A stretch of 64,000 nt of DNA, from contig NZ_JACHID010000005.1 in the NCBI RefSeq assembly GCF_014203025.1, positions 1 to 64,000 of the forward strand. The letters run 5' to 3'. Of the stretch, positions 34,137 through 43,373 are shown one piece after another; positions within the stretch are counted from its first letter, which is position 1, and each line of letters opens with the position of its first letter. The DNA is from Desulfurispira natronophila (GTDB taxonomy: Bacteria; Chrysiogenota; Chrysiogenetes; Chrysiogenales; Chrysiogenaceae). Both the position numbers and the translations under genes were made by a program. The notes under the pieces are model-generated. The model ran no database searches, was not told the DNA's origin, and saw nothing but the letters and a program-made list of their open reading frames with translations.

Positions 34137-34496
34137 CATGGCAAGGCAGATAGTCGCCGGCAGGGTTAGCCCTGCGGGAGGAAAGTCCGGGCACCACAGA
34201 GCAGGGTGGTTCGTAACGCGAACCGGGGGTAACCCCAGTGCAAGTGCAACAGAGAGAAGACCGCCAGGCATTGCGCCCGGTAAGGCTGAAAGGGTGGTGT
34301 AAGAGACCACCGGTTTCCTTGGTGACAAGGAAAGCCAGGTAAACCACACCCGGTGCAAAACCATATAGGAAGGCCTATGGAGTGGCTCGCTCCGCCTTCG
34401 GGTAGGTTGCTTGAGCTGTCGGGCGACCGACAGCCTAGATAAATGGCTATCACCTCGTTTAGCGAGGAACAGAACCCGGCTTACAGCCTTGCCATG
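34137..34496 (+). ncRNA. rnpB: RNase P RNA, bacterial class A
   Basis: The catalytic RNA that trims tRNA 5' leaders. Helix P1 is formed by CATGGCAAGGC (34137-34147) and GCCTTGCCATG (34486-34496). The conserved cores are GAGGAAAGTCCGGGC at 34178-34192 (P4 5' side) and ACAGAACCCGGCTTA at 34469-34483 (P4 3' side). The GGTGTAAGAGACCACCGG region near 34295-34315 and the CTTCGGG tetraloop hairpin near 34396-34402 fit class A. Length is about 360 nt. No T-run follows P1. Confidence 0.95.
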
Positions 34497-34595
34497 CTTT
34501 ATTGCTATCACCTGCTTGAATGCTGAGATTTGTCTATCAGTGCGTCAAGTGCTCAGCCACGAATAACCAAAAACAAACTCATGACAGCCTTACTT

Positions 34596-34623
34596 TTCAC
34601 AATTAGTGAGCAATTAATATTAT
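34596..34623 (+). promoter_or_regulatory. Candidate promoter for pyrK
   Basis: TTCACA (34596-34601), 16-bp spacer, TATTAT (34618-34623) in an AT-rich stretch. The leader to the pyrK ATG would be about 64 nt. The rest of 34497-34693 shows nothing else. Confidence 0.4.
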
Positions 34624-34693
34624 CAATGACAAGCAATTTACCGTAAAGCAAATGTTTCTTTTCGGTATGAGCAGCAAAGCTCTGGAGTGACAT

Positions 34694-35467
34694 ATGACGA
34701 CTTATTCTATACTGCGTAATCAGTCTATCGGGGGAGGAAACTACTTGATGGAAGTCTCACTTCCTCCAGGAACCCATGTGCACCCAGGGCAGTTTTGCAT
34801 GTTGCAGGCGAATGTCTCAGGCTACGACCCTCTCCTAAAGCGCCCCATATCCATTGCTGACAAAACTGAGAAGAGCATGCTCTTTGCCTACAAGGTTGTG
34901 GGGCGCGGCACAGAAATCATGAGTCACTTTGTTACAGGTCAAAATATAGATATTCTGGGACCTTTGGGGAACGGATTTGAGCTTCACCAAGGCCAGGCAC
35001 TTCTTGTTGGTGGAGGTATTGGTATTGCACCTCTCCTGCTACTGGCACGGGAATTAAAGGCTGCAGGTGTGACTTGCCAAGCGATAATTGGTGCAGCAAC
35101 TGCTAATGACTTGATTTTCACCCGTGAGTTGGGAGATATTTGCGACGATCTGGTCATTACCACCGATGACGGCTCCCTTGGAAGGCAGGGTTTTGTTACC
35201 GCAGCGATGGAAGGAAAAGAGCTTACTCATACTCATATATACTGCTGTGGTCCCGATCCCATGATGCGTCAAGTAGCCAAACTGGGGGCTAAAGCACTCT
35301 CTTGCCAACTTTCACTGGAAACCCATATGGCCTGTGGCATCGGCGTCTGCCTGGGTTGCGTGACAGAGACCCAGGATGAGCTTGGAAATGTGAATCGCCG
35401 CACTGTCTGCAAAGAAGGCCCAGTTTTTACTGACAATCAAATTACTGGTGGATTGCCAGCAACATGA
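34694..35467 (+). CDS. pyrK: Dihydroorotate dehydrogenase electron-transfer subunit
   Basis: PyrK links class 1B dihydroorotate dehydrogenase (PyrD) to NAD+ in pyrimidine synthesis. The 257-residue protein has an FAD-binding barrel with RPISIAD, an NAD-binding domain starting VGGGIGIAPLL, and a C-terminal [2Fe-2S] cluster in MACGIGVCLGCV with a fourth cysteine in RTVCKEGP. A clear RBS (CTGGAG) precedes ATG 34694. No pyrD is adjacent, unusual for PyrK; other ferredoxin reductase roles are possible but the CxxGxCxxC layout favours PyrK. Confidence 0.85.
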   Translation: MTTYSILRNQSIGGGNYLMEVSLPPGTHVHPGQFCMLQANVSGYDPLLKRPISIADKTEKSMLFAYKVVGRGTEIMSHFVTGQNIDILGPLGNGFELHQGQALLVGGGIGIAPLLLLARELKAAGVTCQAIIGAATANDLIFTRELGDICDDLVITTDDGSLGRQGFVTAAMEGKELTHTHIYCCGPDPMMRQVAKLGAKALSCQLSLETHMACGIGVCLGCVTETQDELGNVNRRTVCKEGPVFTDNQITGGLPAT

Positions 35468-36399
35468 CTCTCATTTTGAGTCTGACTTTTTTTTCCATAG
35501 GCATTGTTCTCCTTTACTTTGGAGCTGAGTACCTGGTACGTGGGGGCATATCGCTGGCGTTGGCTAGAGGTATTCGCCCTTTAGTGGTAGGATTGACTAT
35601 TGTAGCGCTGGGCACAAGCCTGCCAGAGTTTTTTGTAAGTTTTATGGGCTTGCTTGAAGGCTCTGGCGATATAGCCATTGGCAACATCGTGGGCAGCAAT
35701 ATCGCAAACATAGCCCTTGTGCTGGCTGTGAGTGCCATTATAACCCCGGTTCGTCTTGATGGCACTATTGCCAGGGTAGAACTCCCTTTCGTCATAGTCA
35801 TATCAGTTGTTTTTTTTCTTATGGCCATGGGTGGTACATTGTCCCGGCTTGATGGGGCTATAATGGTTGCTGGTCTGTTGTCATTTTTGCTTTACTGTTT
35901 TCGCAGCGGCAAGGATGTATCAGATGGAACCAATTCTGCATTGTCGCCTCATTCAGGCACCTTGCGATTTGTACTTTATATTGTCGCAGGCTCCATTGGC
36001 CTTATGTTGGGGGCGCGACTGATGGTGCAAAATGGAATTATTATAGCTCAAAGCTTTGGTGTAAGTGAACTGGCTATTGGCATTACTCTGATAGCGGTAG
36101 GTACCAGTCTTCCTGAGCTAATGACATGTATCGTAGCATCTGTCAAGAAAAGTGGTGACTTAAGTATTGGCAATATCATTGGCAGCAATATTTTCAATCT
36201 TCTCTTTGTCTGTGGTATTATAGCTTTGATTTCACCAATCACAGTGGCGCCAAGCCTGCTAAAAGTCGATATTCCTATCATGCTGGCAGCAATTATGGTG
36301 CTTTACCCATTGGCACGTTCCAAGGGGTCTATTGGTCGTATTGAGGGGCTTCTGCTTCTAGCAGCTTACAGTGGCTACATGTACTACACACTTGCATAA
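35464..36399 (+). CDS. Na+/Ca2+ antiporter, CaCA family (YrbG-like)
   Basis: A 311-residue protein of about ten membrane helices with two inverted repeats. Each repeat has the ion-binding signature: GTSLPEFFVS (about 50-59) with GNIVGSNIAN, and GTSLPELMTC with GNIIGSNIFN. The glutamates in both GTSLPE motifs are intact. Such proteins exchange Ca2+ for Na+ or other cations across the inner membrane. The start overlaps the pyrK stop by 4 nt, so they share a transcript. Confidence 0.92.
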   Translation: MTLILSLTFFSIGIVLLYFGAEYLVRGGISLALARGIRPLVVGLTIVALGTSLPEFFVSFMGLLEGSGDIAIGNIVGSNIANIALVLAVSAIITPVRLDGTIARVELPFVIVISVVFFLMAMGGTLSRLDGAIMVAGLLSFLLYCFRSGKDVSDGTNSALSPHSGTLRFVLYIVAGSIGLMLGARLMVQNGIIIAQSFGVSELAIGITLIAVGTSLPELMTCIVASVKKSGDLSIGNIIGSNIFNLLFVCGIIALISPITVAPSLLKVDIPIMLAAIMVLYPLARSKGSIGRIEGLLLLAAYSGYMYYTLA

Positions 36400-36413
36400 A
36401 AAAGGCACGTTTC

Positions 36414-36445
36414 CAGCTGCCTAAAGAAATGACGTCCGCAGCTGG
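36414..36445. repeat. 8-bp inverted repeat before the ppiD-like gene
   Basis: CCAGCTGC (36414-36421) and GCAGCTGG (36438-36445) pair exactly with a 16-nt loop. It lies just after the antiporter stop. There is no T-run, so it is only a weak terminator candidate. Confidence 0.35.
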
Positions 36446-36506
36446 GCTTATGTGCTGGAGAGCTTTATTCAAAGTAAGCGCAATTCGAATTAAGAAAGGG
36501 TATCCC

Positions 36507-37949
36507 ATGATCAGCGTTTTTCGCAATGCTACCGCTCCAGTTAAAATTCTTCTTTGGTTTGTCATAGCAACGTTTATTGGTTCAATTTTTGTTGTTTGGG
36601 GTATCCAGAGCGGAGATAAGCGTACAAGCTCATATGTGGTGCGTGTCAATGATATTGAAATTGGGCACAACGAGTTCAACCGCACCTATAACCAGGTTTA
36701 TCAAAATGTCAGTGCCCTTTTTGGCGATCAGGCTGGGCCAGAGCTCAATGAGCAAGTGCGTGAAATCGTCATTGACAATCTTATTTCCAAAGCACTTTTG
36801 CTGGAAGAAGCAAAACGACGCGGCATGCGAGTTTCTGATCAGGAATTATTCAACAGCATTGCTGCCATTGATGCATTTAGACAGGATGGTTCTTTTGATC
36901 GTAATCTTTACCGCAGCGTACTCGAGGCCAATCAGCTTTCCCCTGCGATATTTGAAGATATGCAAAAAGAGTCACTACTCGTAGAAAAAGTACAAAATCA
37001 ACTCATAAGCGAAGTGAATATCACCGAGGATGATCTTATGGAGGAGTATCAGTGGCAGCATGGCAAGGTGGCTTTTGACTATATCATGCTTTTTCCTGAA
37101 CTTTTCACAAGCAAGATAGATCCAGATGATGATGAACTGCGTGCCTTCTATGAAGACAACTCTCGACAGTACATGACACCCAAAAGCATTCAAATCTCTT
37201 ATGTTAAAATCCCTTACAACCCGCAGCAAACAAATGACGAAGAAGAGGTGAGGCAAATACTGCAGGAGCTGCGCACCATGGTTCGTCAGGGTGGTGTTGA
37301 TTTTGCCGACGCCTCTGCTGAAATGGACCTCCCCCACGTCACCTCATACATTTTTGACCAGGACTCAGTACCAGAGGAGCTGATAAACGAAACACGACTG
37401 GTGCGCGAAGCATTTATTATGCCTGAAGGAGGGCTCACCAATGTCATCCGTGGTCAGGATGCCATGTACCTGGTAAAGAAAGAGAAAGACGTCGAGCCTA
37501 TGGTAGTTCCTTTTATTGAGATACGCGATCAGGTTCTGGCAGACTATATCCAGCACCAGTCCTATGAGCTCAGCCAGCAGGCTGCCAACGATCTGCAGGG
37601 TAAGGACATACTGGAAATTTCTGTAAAAACCGGTGCACAAATCGATGGAACCGATCTGATACCTTATGCTGACCGTGATCAAGGTCCTGGCTTCAACCAA
37701 GACCTTATGTTATTGGCATTCCATACTGAAGTAGGGGAAACCGCAGGCCCAGCGGAGATTATCAGCATCCCCCTCTTTCTTAAGGTTACCAACAAAGAGT
37801 ACGCTGATGAGTCCACTTTTGACGAGTATCGTCCTGAGCTGGAAGCAGAAGTGCGTCAACGCCGTGGTAATGAGTTGCTTTCTGAATGGCTTATGGAGTC
37901 GCGCCAGAATGCCCGCATAAATGTTAATAAGTCTCTCTTTGCCAACTGA
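36507..37949 (+). CDS. Membrane-anchored periplasmic chaperone, PpiD/SurA-like
   Basis: PpiD-type proteins are anchored at the inner membrane and assist proteins leaving the Sec channel. The 480-residue product has a single N-terminal helix (about 12-32, ending VVWGIQS), a SurA_N-like chaperone region (about 45-190), and a parvulin-like segment (about 220-345) in which the usual GGDLG signature is absent, so isomerase activity is doubtful, as in other PpiD proteins. The frame extends upstream, but ATG 36507 follows AAAGGG and begins just before the anchor. polA starts 6 nt after its stop. Confidence 0.78.
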   Translation: MISVFRNATAPVKILLWFVIATFIGSIFVVWGIQSGDKRTSSYVVRVNDIEIGHNEFNRTYNQVYQNVSALFGDQAGPELNEQVREIVIDNLISKALLLEEAKRRGMRVSDQELFNSIAAIDAFRQDGSFDRNLYRSVLEANQLSPAIFEDMQKESLLVEKVQNQLISEVNITEDDLMEEYQWQHGKVAFDYIMLFPELFTSKIDPDDDELRAFYEDNSRQYMTPKSIQISYVKIPYNPQQTNDEEEVRQILQELRTMVRQGGVDFADASAEMDLPHVTSYIFDQDSVPEELINETRLVREAFIMPEGGLTNVIRGQDAMYLVKKEKDVEPMVVPFIEIRDQVLADYIQHQSYELSQQAANDLQGKDILEISVKTGAQIDGTDLIPYADRDQGPGFNQDLMLLAFHTEVGETAGPAEIISIPLFLKVTNKEYADESTFDEYRPELEAEVRQRRGNELLSEWLMESRQNARINVNKSLFAN

Positions 37950-37955
37950 TCAGAT

Positions 37956-40607
37956 ATGAAGCTACTGATAGTCGATGGCAACTCTTTTATTTACAAAGCA
38001 TTCTATGCTATCCGCGGATTAAGCAACGCTCAGGGTGTGCCTACAAATGCCGTATACGGTTTTCACAATATTCTTGACAAATGCCTTTCTGTCCTTCAAC
38101 CAGATGGTGTAGCGATAGTATTTGACACACGCCAGCCGACTTTTCGTCATAAGCGTTACCCTCAATACAAGGCGCAACGCCAAAAAGCGCCGGAGGACTT
38201 GCTCACTCAAATTCCTCACATACACCATATGGTCCAAACCATGGGGTACACCATCCTGACCATGGATGGTTATGAGGCTGATGATATTATCGCTACCATT
38301 ACACAGCACTCCCGCAAACAGGGCTACACAGAAGTGTATATTGCTACGTCCGATAAAGACTTGGGCCAGCTCCTTGTCCAACCTGGCGTCTTTCTCTACG
38401 ACACTTCAAAGGAGAAAATCCTTGATGCTGAAGGGCTGCAGCAGAAAATCGGGGTAGCACCACAACAAGTAGTTGACTACTTGGCTCTCACTGGCGATAG
38501 TTCCGACAATATTCCCGGAGTCAAGGGCGTTGGGCCTAAATCAGCACAAAAGTTGATGTTGCAGTATGGCGACCTGGATGCCGTATATGCTCACTTACAT
38601 GAGATCGGTGGTGCGCTACACAAGCGGCTGCAGGATGACCGAGAAAATGCTTACCTCTCCCGAGAGCTTATCACTCTTCATCCAGAAGTACCCCTGGAGT
38701 CATGGGACTATAAACCAGGTAAGCGTGATACCACTGCTCTTGGCAATTTTTACCGTGAAATGGACTTTCGGGGTCTGCTTGAGCGGTTATCCAGCGAGAA
38801 CACGACCACTACCCCATCTGATAATCCTACCCATTCTGCTTTAAGTTTCTCCGTCACTATGCTGGATGACTCTCATGATATGAGAGCTTTGCAAGAGCAA
38901 TTACAGCAGCAACAAGTTTTTGCTCTTGACACAGAAACCACATCGGAGCACCCCATGCTGGCAGAGCTGGTAGGTGTCAGCCTGGCATTTGAAGAAACCG
39001 TAGTCTACCTACCAGTTGACCACAACGGTTATGAGAACAATATTGCATTACCTAGGCTCGAGGCACTGCTTCAGCTTATGAATCGCCCTGAGGTGCTTCT
39101 GGTGGGACAAAATCTCAAGTATGATCTCATTGTTCTGGAGCAACACGGCATTAGTCTTTCCCGGCCTACACTCTTTGACACCATGGTAGCATCTTATATC
39201 CTTGATGCAAACCGACGCTCACATAGCCTCGATCAGCTGGCACAAGAGTTTCTTTGTCATCAAATGATTCCTTTTCGTGAGGTGGTGCCCAAGGGAGCCA
39301 CTTTCCGCGATGTTAAAGTTGACACCGCTGCGCAATACGCCGGTGAAGACGCCGCTGCAACCCTTGCTCTGTTCCACAAGTTTTCATCCTCAATTGACCA
39401 AAGCTTTGCCAAACTGTTCCACGATATTGAGATGCCCCTGTTGCGAGTGCTTGTATCCATGGAACAAACAGGCATAAGGCTTGACCTCTCTGAGCTTCAA
39501 CGCATCGAGGCTACTTTGAGCCACCGGCTTTGTGAGCTAGAAGAACGAATACACGAACTTGCTGGAGAAGCGTTTAACATTAACTCCCCAAAGCAATTAG
39601 CAAGCATTTTATTTGATAAGCTGGAAATCCCACCAGTAAAAAAAACCAAAACCGGCTACTCAACTGACGTTTCAGTGCTGGAGTCACTGGCGCAAGAGTA
39701 TGAAATTGCAGAAAAACTTACCCACTATCGTACCGTGGGCAAGCTTCTCTCCACTTACGTTAAAAGCCTTTCAAAGCTGATTCACCCACGCACTCATCGC
39801 ATTCACACCAGTTTCAACCAGACTATTGCCAACACCGGCAGGCTTTCAAGCTCCGATCCAAATTTACAGAATATACCCATTCGCACCGAAGAAGGTCGCC
39901 AGATTCGAAAAGCATTTGTGCCTAAAGATGGGTATTTTTTTGTTGCAGCTGACTACTCACAGATTGAACTACGCATTGCTGCCCACTTAAGCGGTGACAA
40001 AGGAATGATAAGTGCTTTTCGCGACGGACTTGATATACATGCTCGCACAGCAGAAGCAATTTTTGGTTCTGCCGAACCCAATTACCGCCGTATGGCAAAG
40101 GCAGTCAACTTTGGAATACTTTACGGAATTTCTGCCTACAAACTCAGTCGAGACTTGGGCATAACTCCTAAAGAGGGTCAGGCACTGATAGACAGCTATT
40201 TTCTTCAGTATCAGGGCGTTAAGGTATACATAGATCAGCAGATAGCTTTTGCTCGCCAACACGGATATGCTCAGACCCTTTATGGACGCCGACGCTATCT
40301 TCCTGATATCAATAGCCGTAACTTTAATATTCGCGAGGCAGCACAGCGAAATGCCGTCAATATGCCCATTCAAGGCACCGCAGCAGACATTATTAAAATT
40401 GCAATGAACCGCATAGCTCCTCATTTGCAATCATTTAATGCTCGCATGCTACTGCAGATCCATGATGAGCTTCTTTTTGAGGTACCACAACAGGAAGTCC
40501 CAAGTTTTTCGAATTTTTTGCAGCAGACCATGGAGGGAGCTGCCTCACTCAGTGTTCATTTAAGTGCAACCGTTCAGAGCGGAATCAACTGGAATGAAGT
40601 CCACTGA
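37956..40607 (+). CDS. polA: DNA polymerase I
   Basis: Full-length 883-residue DNA polymerase I. The 5'-3' exonuclease domain occupies about 1-285 (IVDGNSFIYKAFYA, YEADDIIAT, SSDNIPGVKGVGPKSA-like motifs). The proofreading domain (about 300-490) keeps all three exo motifs: DTETTSE, NLKYD and YAGED, so 3'-5' exonuclease is probably active. The polymerase domain has motif A DYSQIELRIAAH, motif B KAVNFGILYG and motif C QIHDELLFEVP. The gene follows the ppiD-like gene by 6 nt and overlaps the pabB start. Confidence 0.97.
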   Translation: MKLLIVDGNSFIYKAFYAIRGLSNAQGVPTNAVYGFHNILDKCLSVLQPDGVAIVFDTRQPTFRHKRYPQYKAQRQKAPEDLLTQIPHIHHMVQTMGYTILTMDGYEADDIIATITQHSRKQGYTEVYIATSDKDLGQLLVQPGVFLYDTSKEKILDAEGLQQKIGVAPQQVVDYLALTGDSSDNIPGVKGVGPKSAQKLMLQYGDLDAVYAHLHEIGGALHKRLQDDRENAYLSRELITLHPEVPLESWDYKPGKRDTTALGNFYREMDFRGLLERLSSENTTTTPSDNPTHSALSFSVTMLDDSHDMRALQEQLQQQQVFALDTETTSEHPMLAELVGVSLAFEETVVYLPVDHNGYENNIALPRLEALLQLMNRPEVLLVGQNLKYDLIVLEQHGISLSRPTLFDTMVASYILDANRRSHSLDQLAQEFLCHQMIPFREVVPKGATFRDVKVDTAAQYAGEDAAATLALFHKFSSSIDQSFAKLFHDIEMPLLRVLVSMEQTGIRLDLSELQRIEATLSHRLCELEERIHELAGEAFNINSPKQLASILFDKLEIPPVKKTKTGYSTDVSVLESLAQEYEIAEKLTHYRTVGKLLSTYVKSLSKLIHPRTHRIHTSFNQTIANTGRLSSSDPNLQNIPIRTEEGRQIRKAFVPKDGYFFVAADYSQIELRIAAHLSGDKGMISAFRDGLDIHARTAEAIFGSAEPNYRRMAKAVNFGILYGISAYKLSRDLGITPKEGQALIDSYFLQYQGVKVYIDQQIAFARQHGYAQTLYGRRRYLPDINSRNFNIREAAQRNAVNMPIQGTAADIIKIAMNRIAPHLQSFNARMLLQIHDELLFEVPQQEVPSFSNFLQQTMEGAASLSVHLSATVQSGINWNEVH

Positions 40608-41610
40608 AGTGAATCATCAGGTTTCTTCTCAATCCATTCCTGACCTTTCCTCTTGGCGTCAACAACTAAACTCCTTTGGGCAAACACGTACTCCCTGTTT
40701 TTTTCTTATCAGCTTTGATGGGCAGCACAGCCGAGTAGAACCCTTGAGTAAACTGAGCGATGACATTGCTTTTCGCTTTCCTCAAAAAACATGTGGACAT
40801 AACCCTTTCCAGCCATATCCAGTGAAGGGTGACTGGTGTCCAGATCCTCTTTCCTGGAGTATGTATAAAAAAATTTTTTATACAATTCGCGAGCATATAT
40901 TTTATGGTGATACCTATCTTCTGAACTTGACATTTTCTACTCCGGTAAAGTCTTCATGGAGCCTTGAGCAGATGTACCATTGGGCTCGGGCACCATTTAT
41001 GCTACTGATCAAAGATGCTTTTATTTGCTTTTCGCCTGAGCGTTTTGTACGCATAAAGGATCATCAAATAGAAGCCTTTCCTATGAAAGGAACAGCTGAT
41101 GCCTGGCAGTGCAATGCTGCGCAAAACCTTTTGGAGTCTCCTAAGGAAAAGGCTGAACATGCTATGGTAGTCGATCTGCTACGCAATGATCTAAGTCGGG
41201 TTGCCAATCATGTGCGGGTAGAACGTTTTCGTTTTCTTGAGTTCATACATCGTCCCCAAGGCGATCTTTTGCAAACCAGTTCTCACATCAAGGGCCAACT
41301 TCCCTGCGACTGGCAAAACTCCATTGGGGATATCCTGTGGGAGTTGCTTCCCGCTGGCTCCGTCAGTGGTACCCCTAAACGCAAAACCTCTGAAATTATT
41401 CAGCAAGTGGAGCACCACAACCGGGGGTACTTCACCGGTGTTTTTGGATATTTTGACGGTGAGTCGCTTGACAGTGGCGTTCTTATCCGTTTTGTAGAAA
41501 AAACCTCAGATGGTTATCTTTACAAAAGTGGAGGTGGGATAACCTGGGAGAGTTGCCCACACATGGAGTATCAGGAAATGGTAAATAAAATCTATGTGCC
41601 TCTTGCTTGA
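40594..41610 (+). CDS. pabB: Aminodeoxychorismate synthase component I
   Basis: PabB aminates chorismate to 4-amino-4-deoxychorismate for folate synthesis. The 338-residue protein is a short chorismate-binding-domain version. It has GDTYLLNLTF, SPERFV, MKGTADA, EKAEHAMVVDLLRNDLSRV, LPAGSVSGTPKRKT and the closing GGGITWES segment. The N-terminal tryptophan-binding-like domain is reduced. The start is ATG 40594, overlapping polA by 14 nt. A glutaminase (pabA) gene is not in the window. pabC overlaps its end by 17 nt. Confidence 0.88.
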   Translation: MKSTEVNHQVSSQSIPDLSSWRQQLNSFGQTRTPCFFLISFDGQHSRVEPLSKLSDDIAFRFPQKTCGHNPFQPYPVKGDWCPDPLSWSMYKKIFYTIREHIFYGDTYLLNLTFSTPVKSSWSLEQMYHWARAPFMLLIKDAFICFSPERFVRIKDHQIEAFPMKGTADAWQCNAAQNLLESPKEKAEHAMVVDLLRNDLSRVANHVRVERFRFLEFIHRPQGDLLQTSSHIKGQLPCDWQNSIGDILWELLPAGSVSGTPKRKTSEIIQQVEHHNRGYFTGVFGYFDGESLDSGVLIRFVEKTSDGYLYKSGGGITWESCPHMEYQEMVNKIYVPLA

Positions 41611-42193
41611 AACTATACGCATAGAAAATGGCATACCATGTCATCTTTCATGGCATCAGCAAAGGGTCCGGCAGACTTGCTTTGCTCTATGGAACAGTGA
41701 GCCAAATTTCTGCTGCCAACAAGTGCTGAAAGGGGCGCCCCTGACAAGTGCACCTCTTCGCTGCCGCCTGCTGTACGATAGCACTGGAGTGCGAAAAGTG
41801 CAATATATGCCACTTAAGACTCACGTACCGGCAAGACTTAAGTTTATCAAAGCTGATGAAATTGAGTATCCATGGAAGTTTGCTGATAGGCAAAAGCTTG
41901 ATGCTCTGGCAACACAGGTAAGTGACGCCAGTGGTATAGTACTGGTTCAGCGTGGTCTGATAACAGATACGACAACCGCTAACATTGCCATTTACAGTGA
42001 CAAACAGTGGCTAACACCCCGCATACCACTTCTACCAGGAACAACCAGAGCACGTTTTATCCATGAAGGCTGGTTGCAAGAAGCTGATATAACACCTGAT
42101 ATGTTCATGGCAGCATCGCGCCTGGCATTGATGAACGCATTAATAGGGTTTCGTGAGCTGAACTTATCTAAAAAGATCATAACTCACAACTAA
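41594..42193 (+). CDS. pabC: Aminodeoxychorismate lyase-like class IV PLP enzyme
   Basis: PabC releases pyruvate from aminodeoxychorismate to give 4-aminobenzoate. The 199-residue protein is of the fold-type IV transaminase family: a lysine in FIKADEIEYPWK fits the PLP-binding site, and RGLITDTTTANIAIY and TPRIPLLPGTTR match the phosphate-binding and substrate regions. It is shorter than Escherichia PabC (about 270), with the N-terminal domain reduced. This shape is common when paired with a short pabB. Overlap with pabB supports the assignment. Confidence 0.8.
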   Translation: MCLLLETIRIENGIPCHLSWHQQRVRQTCFALWNSEPNFCCQQVLKGAPLTSAPLRCRLLYDSTGVRKVQYMPLKTHVPARLKFIKADEIEYPWKFADRQKLDALATQVSDASGIVLVQRGLITDTTTANIAIYSDKQWLTPRIPLLPGTTRARFIHEGWLQEADITPDMFMAASRLALMNALIGFRELNLSKKIITHN

Positions 42194-42292
42194 CAAGTGT
42201 CTTGGATGTAACTACTACTGACTCCCCTGTAGTCACCCTATAGCTCCTTATCTATATGTCCCAAGTATGCCAGACGTGTAACCTGCAGCAGG

Positions 42293-43087
42293 CTATGGTG
42301 AAAATATTCTCAGTATTATATAAACATTTTGGTGGAAGGTGTTAAAAATACCTTCTAGCAGGTTCATTAAGGCCGGGGCCACCAAGGCCAGGGTGAGGAT
42401 GCCCACAAAAATCTGCACTGGCAGACCTACCGTGAGCAGGTTAATCTGAGGAACCATTTTACCTAATATGCCATTAATAGCCTTGGCAATAAGGGTTACC
42501 ACAAAAATTGGTCCAGATATTTTGAATCCCACTATAAAAATAGCGTGGGCAATATAGATAGTAAACTCCGCAAGCCCCTCAAGATTTTCCAGCGACATCT
42601 TCCCTAGTGGTATCAGTGAATAGCTGTCATACAACCCCATCAGTACCATATGATGGCCATTACCCAGCAAAAAAAGTAATACGACAAAAACACTGAGCAA
42701 TTGACCGATAATAGGCACCTGTACATTACTTACTGGATCCAGAACATTTGCCATGGTGAGCCCCATCTGAAAGCCCATGAGGTGACCTGCAAACTGAATT
42801 GTAGCCATAATGATCTGACCAGCAAACCCAATAGCCAGGCCAATGAATATCTCCTTAAATATTACAATAACCAGCTCGAACACATTGGGGGGTATGGGCA
42901 CTGACTGAACGTTAAGTACAGGAAAAAGTAAAACGGTGATTAGTATAGCCAGACCTATCTTGATTTGCATTTTAATCTGCTCACCACTAAGTATTGGCAT
43001 ACTGACAATGATGGACAGATTTCGAATAAAAGAGAGGATCAGGGCATTAACTTCCTGCAAGCTGAGCAGGTTAGGATCAAAAGGCAC
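42293..43087 (-). CDS. fliR: Flagellar biosynthetic protein FliR
   Basis: FliR is part of the flagellar type III export gate with FliP and FliQ. The 264-residue protein has six predicted membrane helices, with the family's QMGLTMANVLDP segment in the middle. It is the last gene of the motA-fliR operon, 14 nt after fliQ. flhB and flhA are not downstream here. Confidence 0.93.
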   Translation of the reverse strand: MPFDPNLLSLQEVNALILSFIRNLSIIVSMPILSGEQIKMQIKIGLAILITVLLFPVLNVQSVPIPPNVFELVIVIFKEIFIGLAIGFAGQIIMATIQFAGHLMGFQMGLTMANVLDPVSNVQVPIIGQLLSVFVVLLFLLGNGHHMVLMGLYDSYSLIPLGKMSLENLEGLAEFTIYIAHAIFIVGFKISGPIFVVTLIAKAINGILGKMVPQINLLTVGLPVQIFVGILTLALVAPALMNLLEGIFNTFHQNVYIILRIFSP

Positions 43088-43101
43088 TATTGATCACTCC
43101 G

Positions 43102-43371
43102 TCAACCGATGACCGAGGGCATATTATTAAACAGGTTGATGGTAAAGGAAGTAAGCTTGGCGATCTGCCAGGGGAGAAAGTACATTAAGCCTAATACTAC
43201 GATAACAATCTTGGGGATAAATGTCAGAGTCATTTCCTGAACAGAGGTAGCAGCCTGGATGATAGATATAGTCACCCCTACAACAAGGCCAAGCACCAGC
43301 ATAGGAGCTGCTACATAAAGAGCCAGGACCAAGGCATTTACCAGGAGATCAGTGACAAACTCAGGGGACAT
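43102..43371 (-). CDS. fliQ: Flagellar biosynthetic protein FliQ
   Basis: An 89-residue export-gate subunit with two membrane helices. It has the conserved APMLVLGLVVGVTISIIQA and TSVQEMTLTFIPKI segments. It starts 2 nt after fliP stops. Confidence 0.95.
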   Translation of the reverse strand: MSPEFVTDLLVNALVLALYVAAPMLVLGLVVGVTISIIQAATSVQEMTLTFIPKIVIVVLGLMYFLPWQIAKLTSFTINLFNNMPSVIG

Positions 43372-43373
43372 TG

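Noticed and set aside
36429-36506. Upstream extension of the PpiD-like frame
   Set aside because: It covers an inverted repeat and has no RBS; ATG 36507 with AAAGGG starts just before the membrane anchor.
42208-42236. Stem GTAACTAC/GTAGTCAC between pabC and fliR
   Set aside because: It has one mismatch and no T-run on either strand, so I do not call a terminator between these convergent genes.
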